Origin: a virus
Length of the DNA: 35,545 bases
Virus record (IMG/VR): IMGVR_UViG_3300037225_000388
Span: 1-35,545 of that record
Reading direction: 5' to 3' (one strand)
In this document: positions 32,430 through 35,545 of the stretch, piece by piece
Position numbering within the stretch: position 1 is the stretch's first letter
Layout: each line of letters starts with the position of its first letter
Position numbers and translations under genes: made by a program
The notes under the pieces: generated by a model
What the model was told of the DNA's origin: nothing
What the model saw: only the letters and a program-made list of their open reading frames with translations
The model's database searches: none

Positions 32430-33158
32430 ATGAGTGAATCGGTTCCCGGCGAGAGACTTGAGGCGCTGGCTCAGAAGTGCCTGCGTGGGCTTGACGTTCC
32501 ATCGTGGGTAGCTGACGAGATCCGCGCCCTGCTGGCCGAGTCTCGGGAGGAAGGGGAGCCGCTCCGCGATGGCTACCTTGAGGCCGTGAGCGCTCCTGTA
32601 TGGCCACCCACCCCTCACGAGAAAGCCCACGATGAGGCAAAGAAGCGATATCCCGACGCCGCCCTCGCCGCCCCGCCGGGGGAGACGCCGGACTTGGAAG
32701 CCGAACGCGATATGCACTGGAAAAAGCGAGCATACGATACGCTTGCTCAGTTTGGTGTCCCCTTCGAGCGGGCAAGGTCGATTGCGAATGGCATCCGGGT
32801 TCTGGCAGCCCGATACGAAAAGGAGACCGCCTCCCTACGAACCTCCCCGCCGCAGAAGCCTCCGCTGAGTGACCATGACTTTGCTGGAAGTGATGGAGGC
32901 CCTCTGCCGCAAAAGCCTAAGGGGAACCTGATTGACTGTCCTCTGTGCTCTGGAACTGGTGAGCATGGCGGACCCGTTGGCTCTAAATGTCCGAAATGTC
33001 ACGGCAAGGCACAGATTACCTCATCCGATCGGTATATGTGCAAGGGGTGTGGAAAGGAAATGGGCCCTGCCTATGAAGCGGTGTGGTCCGGCGGAACTGC
33101 GCGCCATTGGGATGTGAAGGCTCAAGCATGGTGCGGTCCCGTAAAGAGGACCGTATGA
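32430..33158 (+). CDS. zinc-finger protein with DnaJ-like Cys motifs, 242 aa
   Basis: ATG 32430. The N-terminal part is helical and charged. The C-terminal part has three knuckles: CPLCSGTGE (170-178), CPKCHGKA (187-194) and CKGCGKEM (204-211). The first two follow the C-x2-C-x-G-x-G pattern of DnaJ zinc fingers. There is no J domain, so it is not a chaperone of that type. It probably binds nucleic acid or stabilises a complex. The gene is slightly AT-richer than its neighbours. Its stop overlaps a mini-ORF start. Confidence 0.7.
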   Translation: MSESVPGERLEALAQKCLRGLDVPSWVADEIRALLAESREEGEPLRDGYLEAVSAPVWPPTPHEKAHDEAKKRYPDAALAAPPGETPDLEAERDMHWKKRAYDTLAQFGVPFERARSIANGIRVLAARYEKETASLRTSPPQKPPLSDHDFAGSDGGPLPQKPKGNLIDCPLCSGTGEHGGPVGSKCPKCHGKAQITSSDRYMCKGCGKEMGPAYEAVWSGGTARHWDVKAQAWCGPVKRTV

Positions 33159-33223
33159 GCAAAAACAAAGCAGAAACCAACTGCACGCCTTTCCCGGCTC
33201 TACTTGTTAGGAGGATGAAGTGA
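33155..33223 (+). CDS. possible coupling mini-ORF, 22 aa
   Basis: ATG 33155 overlaps the preceding stop as ATGA, and its TGA overlaps the next GTG as GTGA. The 22-codon frame spans the gap between genes and contains the AGGAGGAT ribosome binding site of the next gene. The peptide is unremarkable; the double overlap is the only support. Confidence 0.3.
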   Translation: MSKNKAETNCTPFPALLVRRMK

Positions 33224-33531
33224 AGAGGAACATCGGCCGCATCAAGGGGGACGGGGGACCGCTCTCCGGGACCGTCTATGACTTCGACGACTGGCGGGAG
33301 GCCGCGGAGTTCAGCATGTCCAGGAAGGCGATCTCGAAAGACATGGTTGAGGTCGTGGTCCCGCCCATGAACGGGGAGCTGCCGATGAAGCTGCGGGCGC
33401 ACCTGTGCATCGAGCTGGCCGGCGGGAGGATGACGTACCGCTTCCACTCCTCGTCGGGGATCCCCATCGAGTACCTTCCGAAGCCGCACGCGAGGGACAT
33501 TGACAGAGTGCAGAGATGGAGGGCGTGGTGA
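33220..33531 (+). CDS. hypothetical protein, 103 aa
   Basis: GTG 33220 follows TAGGAGGATGAA. The protein is beta-rich with a basic start and an Arg/Lys-rich C-terminus (KPHARDIDRVQRWRAW). No family is recognised. Its stop overlaps the next gene's GTG (GTGA). Confidence 0.7.
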   Translation: MKRNIGRIKGDGGPLSGTVYDFDDWREAAEFSMSRKAISKDMVEVVVPPMNGELPMKLRAHLCIELAGGRMTYRFHSSSGIPIEYLPKPHARDIDRVQRWRAW

Positions 33532-33683
33532 TCGACGCACGGGAGAACTGGAAGGCGACATTCAAGGCGTGGCATCAGCAGGGAAAGACGGTTGCCGAAA
33601 TGCAGGGAATGATCGCGGTGATCTGCCACCCCGAAGTGGCAACACGGGTCATCGAGATGCTGGACAAATGGACTCCCGAATGA
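33528..33683 (+). CDS. hypothetical small protein, 51 aa
   Basis: Starts at GTG 33528 in a GTGA overlap and ends in an ATGA overlap with the DUF1064 gene. The 51-aa helical product (TFKAWHQQGKTVAEMQGMIA) has no known domain. The overlaps on both sides support it. Confidence 0.55.
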   Translation: MIDARENWKATFKAWHQQGKTVAEMQGMIAVICHPEVATRVIEMLDKWTPE

Positions 33684-34093
33684 AGGGCATCAGCGCGAGA
33701 GACAGGTACGGCGGGTCCGACGTGGTGCGCTCCAAGTACGGGGTTGCGAAGAAGGCCGACCGCACGATGGACGGCATCGTCTTCGACTCCAAGGCCGAGA
33801 TGAGGCGCTACCAGGAGCTGAAGTGGAGGGAGAAGGCGGGGGAGATCCGGGACATCGAGCTCCAGCCGGAGTACGTGCTGGTGTATCCTTTTGTATACAA
33901 GGGCAGGCGTTTCCGCGGGCTGAAGTACGTCGCCGACTTCCGCTACTGGACTGTCCCCAAGGCCACGGGTCCGCACATCTTCGGGGAGCTGGTGGTAGAG
34001 GACGTTAAGGGTGTCTCCACCCCCCTCTACCGTGCCAAGCTCCAGATGCTGTTCACCAAGTACCCGGACATCAATTTCGTCGAGGTCCGGTAG
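33680..34093 (+). CDS. DUF1064-type nuclease-like protein
   Basis: A 137-aa protein; ATG 33680 (ATGA overlap) is favoured over ATG 33668. The DUF1064 pattern is clear: DGIVFDSKAEMRRYQEL (31-47), then GEIRDIELQPEYVL (54-67), YVADFRYW (83-90) and ELVVEDVKG (103-111), ending near a KYPDINFVEV strand. The family belongs to the PD-(D/E)XK nuclease fold, with Glu40, Asp86, Asp108 and Lys110 as likely active residues. Phage members probably act on DNA junctions or ends. This is the last plus-strand gene here. Confidence 0.85.
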   Translation: MKGISARDRYGGSDVVRSKYGVAKKADRTMDGIVFDSKAEMRRYQELKWREKAGEIRDIELQPEYVLVYPFVYKGRRFRGLKYVADFRYWTVPKATGPHIFGELVVEDVKGVSTPLYRAKLQMLFTKYPDINFVEVR

Positions 34094-34171
34094 GAAGGCA
34101 CCTGTCCTTAGCGTGGCTTATCAAGGCTCAACGAAACGACACACTTTGAAGCCCAATATCGACCTGAAATG

Positions 34172-34198
34172 AAAAAGCCCCACGACGCGCGTAGGGCT
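34172..34198 (-). terminator. rho-independent terminator of the minus-strand operon
   Basis: Read on the minus strand, AGCCC and GGGCT form a 5-bp stem extended past one C-A mismatch by a 3-bp ACG/CGT stem, followed by TTTTTC (plus-strand GAAAAA at 34171-34176). It lies after the last minus-strand gene and faces the end of the plus-strand operon. The 78 bases between it and the DUF1064 gene hold no gene. Confidence 0.75.
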
Positions 34199-34233
34199 AT
34201 CCAGAATCAATAGTGCCCAAAAATCTCCACTGG

Positions 34234-34398
34234 CTATGTTTTCCTCTCCTTCCTCGCGTACCACGCCTGCCTGGTGATGCCCAGCTCCAGCCACGGCTGA
34301 GGCCCCCGGGGGCGACCGCGGGGCCGGCTTCCCTCCTTGACTGGCTTCCTCCCGTTGCGCCTGCTGGCCCGGATCTGCGCCTTCGTGGGGGTTCTCAT
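34234..34398 (-). CDS. small AT-hook-like DNA-binding protein, 54 aa
   Basis: ATG at 34398 (minus strand) overlaps the preceding gene's stop as ATGA. The protein is very basic, with an SRPRGRPRGP segment (24-33) containing the PRGRP core of an AT-hook. It is followed by PWLELGITRQAWYARK, a motif seen in small DNA-binding proteins. It would bind the minor groove of AT-rich DNA. As the last gene after the integrase it may help recombination or act as a regulator, by inference. Confidence 0.6.
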   Translation of the reverse strand: MRTPTKAQIRASRRNGRKPVKEGSRPRGRPRGPQPWLELGITRQAWYARKERKT

Positions 34399-34562
34399 AC
34401 GCGAGGCTCCCGGATGTGCATCATCTCGAAGCGTATGGCAGCAACCATTGCCGCATCCCTGATCTCTGACGGCGTGTAACGAAGCCGCTCATACTCGGCA
34501 TAGATCATGTCCACCAGTACATGAAACGTCGGGTCTTCGTTGTACCTATCCATTCCGCTCAT
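34395..34562 (-). CDS. hypothetical small protein, 55 aa
   Basis: Minus-strand ATG at 34562 overlaps the integrase stop (ATGA), and the stop overlaps the AT-hook gene start. The helical 55-aa product (MSGMDRYNEDPTFHVLVDMI opening) has no known domain. The overlaps on both sides support it as part of the integrase operon. Confidence 0.6.
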   Translation of the reverse strand: MSGMDRYNEDPTFHVLVDMIYAEYERLRYTPSEIRDAAMVAAIRFEMMHIREPRV

Positions 34563-35425
34563 ATTTGTTCTCCCTTCCAGAGATCGTCCTCGCTCAACGT
34601 GGAACGCACGTAGTAGCGGGCGGTTGTCGAGATGTCCGCGTGTCCCAGGAGGTCAGACACGCCCTTGAGGTTATGGCTCTTCCCGTACAGGTCCGTGGCC
34701 CGGCTGTGCCGCAAGACGTGGGCGCCGATCTGCCTTCCGATCTCGGCCTTCGCGCACTCCCCGATGGCCCGGCTGATATGGCTGCGGCAGTACGCTTTGC
34801 CCGGCCTGCCCTCGAAGAGGAACACGCGCCGCAGACTGTGGAACTCCGCGTTGATCTCCACCAGCAGGTCCAGCGGGATCGTGACGGTGCGCTCCTTCCT
34901 GCCCTTGCCCTGGAGCCGCACGCGCGCAGACTTCTCCATGACCTTGATATCGGTCTCCCGGACGCCGATGGCCTCGCTGACGCGGGCCGCGGTGGCGTAC
35001 AGGAAACGCACGACAAGGCTCATGCGGGGGGAAAGAGCTGCGATCAGGGCATGGCGCTCCCGGCCATCCAGGACCGCGATGTCCGGTACCTTCTGGATCT
35101 TCGGGATCGGGATGGAGTCCAGCGCCGCCTTCATGCCGGCGAGCTCGCGCGCGCTCATACCGGCCTTCTCGGCTGCCTGCATGATGGCTGCCTTCACGCC
35201 GAACAGTTCCACGCGCAGCTTTGCCGTGCTCACGCCCTTCCGGCGCTCGGCGTCGATCCATGCCGCGAACAGGTGCGCGGTCAACGGCCGGCCCTTCGCC
35301 CAGGCGATCCACGCCGCGGCTGCCCGCAGGTAGTGCGTGGTCGTCTCCACGCTTCGTCCGCTGACTTCCAGGAGGGCCGGGGGGGCAATCCCGGCCTCCG
35401 GGCGCACGATGGCCAAGCTACTCAT
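34559..35425 (-). CDS. int: tyrosine recombinase (integrase)
   Basis: A 288-aa recombinase from minus-strand ATG 35425. This start is chosen over ATG 35473 because its ATGA overlaps the stop of the upstream gene. Catalytic residues are all visible: Arg148 (AARVSEAIG), Lys174 (GKGRKERT), His236 and Arg239 (HVLRHSR), His262 (LLGHADISTT) and the nucleophile Tyr271 or Tyr272. The N-terminal part is a SAM-like core-binding domain. It is near the size of XerC/D proteins and lacks the extra arm domain of lambda integrase. It would integrate and excise the phage, or resolve genome multimers. No attachment site was found by eye. Confidence 0.93.
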   Translation of the reverse strand: MSSLAIVRPEAGIAPPALLEVSGRSVETTTHYLRAAAAWIAWAKGRPLTAHLFAAWIDAERRKGVSTAKLRVELFGVKAAIMQAAEKAGMSARELAGMKAALDSIPIPKIQKVPDIAVLDGRERHALIAALSPRMSLVVRFLYATAARVSEAIGVRETDIKVMEKSARVRLQGKGRKERTVTIPLDLLVEINAEFHSLRRVFLFEGRPGKAYCRSHISRAIGECAKAEIGRQIGAHVLRHSRATDLYGKSHNLKGVSDLLGHADISTTARYYVRSTLSEDDLWKGEQI

Positions 35426-35545
35426 TTCAAGACCGGCGCTTTCGGGTAATGCTTGCGCACGATGTCCGCGCATTGTTTAAGGACCATCTTTCGAGCAGCA
35501 TAAGCAGCATAAGCAGCATAAGCAGCAGCAGCATAAGCAGCAGCA
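35422..35545 (-). CDS. Ala/Tyr-repeat protein, N-terminus outside window
   Basis: The last 40 residues of a minus-strand protein that begins beyond base 35545. The tail is built of Ala-Ala-Tyr steps followed by a basic end (ARKMVLKQCADIVRKHYP) and stops at 35422-35424, overlapping the integrase start. Similar Ala-rich helices with a final ADIVRKH-type end occur in phage and bacterial proteins annotated as putative immunity proteins. That likeness is from memory, and the domain itself is not in view. Confidence 0.65.
   Translation of the reverse strand, partial: AAAYAAAAYAAYAAYAARKMVLKQCADIVRKHYPKAPVLK
35494..35545. repeat. AGCAGCATA tandem repeat, running off the window
   Basis: Three perfect 9-bp units (35494-35520), a longer 15-base variant (35521-35535) and the start of another continue to the window end. 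On the minus strand each unit reads Ala-Ala-Tyr in the frame of the protein above, so the repeat is coding. Units of nine bases keep the frame. Confidence 0.85.

Noticed and set aside
33891-33900. Perfect 10-bp palindrome TTGTATACAA as an operator
   Set aside because: It lies inside the DUF1064 coding region, has no promoter beside it and occurs once; chance is enough to explain it.
35494-35545. Tandem repeat as attachment site or non-coding repeat
   Set aside because: In the minus-strand frame that runs into the integrase overlap, the units read Ala-Ala-Tyr and continue into a normal basic C-terminus, so the repeat is explained as coding.

Overview
The window is a high-GC bacteriophage genome segment, or an integrated prophage of one. 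The virion module has the gene order of T7-like short-tailed phages (podovirus architecture): terminase, portal, scaffold, major capsid, gp11-like and gp12-like tail tube proteins, three internal (ejection) virion proteins, and a tail fibre with a T7 gp17-like N-terminus. It sits next to a tyrosine recombinase, and no single-subunit RNA polymerase is visible, so the virus looks temperate or integrative rather than a classical T7 relative. Two spanin-like proteins and a lipoprotein signal suggest a diderm (Gram-negative) host. The host cannot be named from the sequence.

Layout. 1-1550: end of a DnaQ-type exonuclease and small coupled genes, including a helix-turn-helix protein that may be the small terminase. 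1569-2590: an AT-richer ParB-like gene followed by a 280-bp array of conserved 9-bp boxes spaced every 18 bp. 2594-5652: a large terminase split into separate ATPase and nuclease genes, with three small ORFs and a homing-endonuclease-like gene between them. 5657-9560: portal, small head genes and scaffold. 9557-9834: promoter candidate, an initiator-type tRNA with anticodon CAU, and a structured leader. 9835-17498: capsid, tail tube and two ejection proteins. 17502-22022: a giant ejection protein. 22075-26580: fibre, lipoprotein and other surface proteins. 26595-28743: lysis region with M15 endolysin, holin candidate and two spanin-like genes that overlap out of frame. 28768-28836: a strong terminator followed by a strong promoter. 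28844-34093: an early-type operon with a small DNA-binding candidate, YqaJ exonuclease, a possible annealing partner, an exported transglycosylase, Zn-finger proteins and a DUF1064 nuclease-like protein. 34172-35545 (minus strand): an Ala/Tyr-rich protein, tyrosine integrase and two small genes including an AT-hook-like protein, ending at a terminator that faces the plus-strand operon.

Almost every gene junction is an ATGA, GTGA or TTGA overlap, so translational coupling is the rule and was used to choose starts. The most unusual features are the 18-bp-period box array before the terminase, the split terminase, the initiator-like tRNA, the out-of-frame spanin-like pair and a predicted leaderless early transcript. 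All functions are inferred from motifs read by eye; no database search or folding calculation was run.
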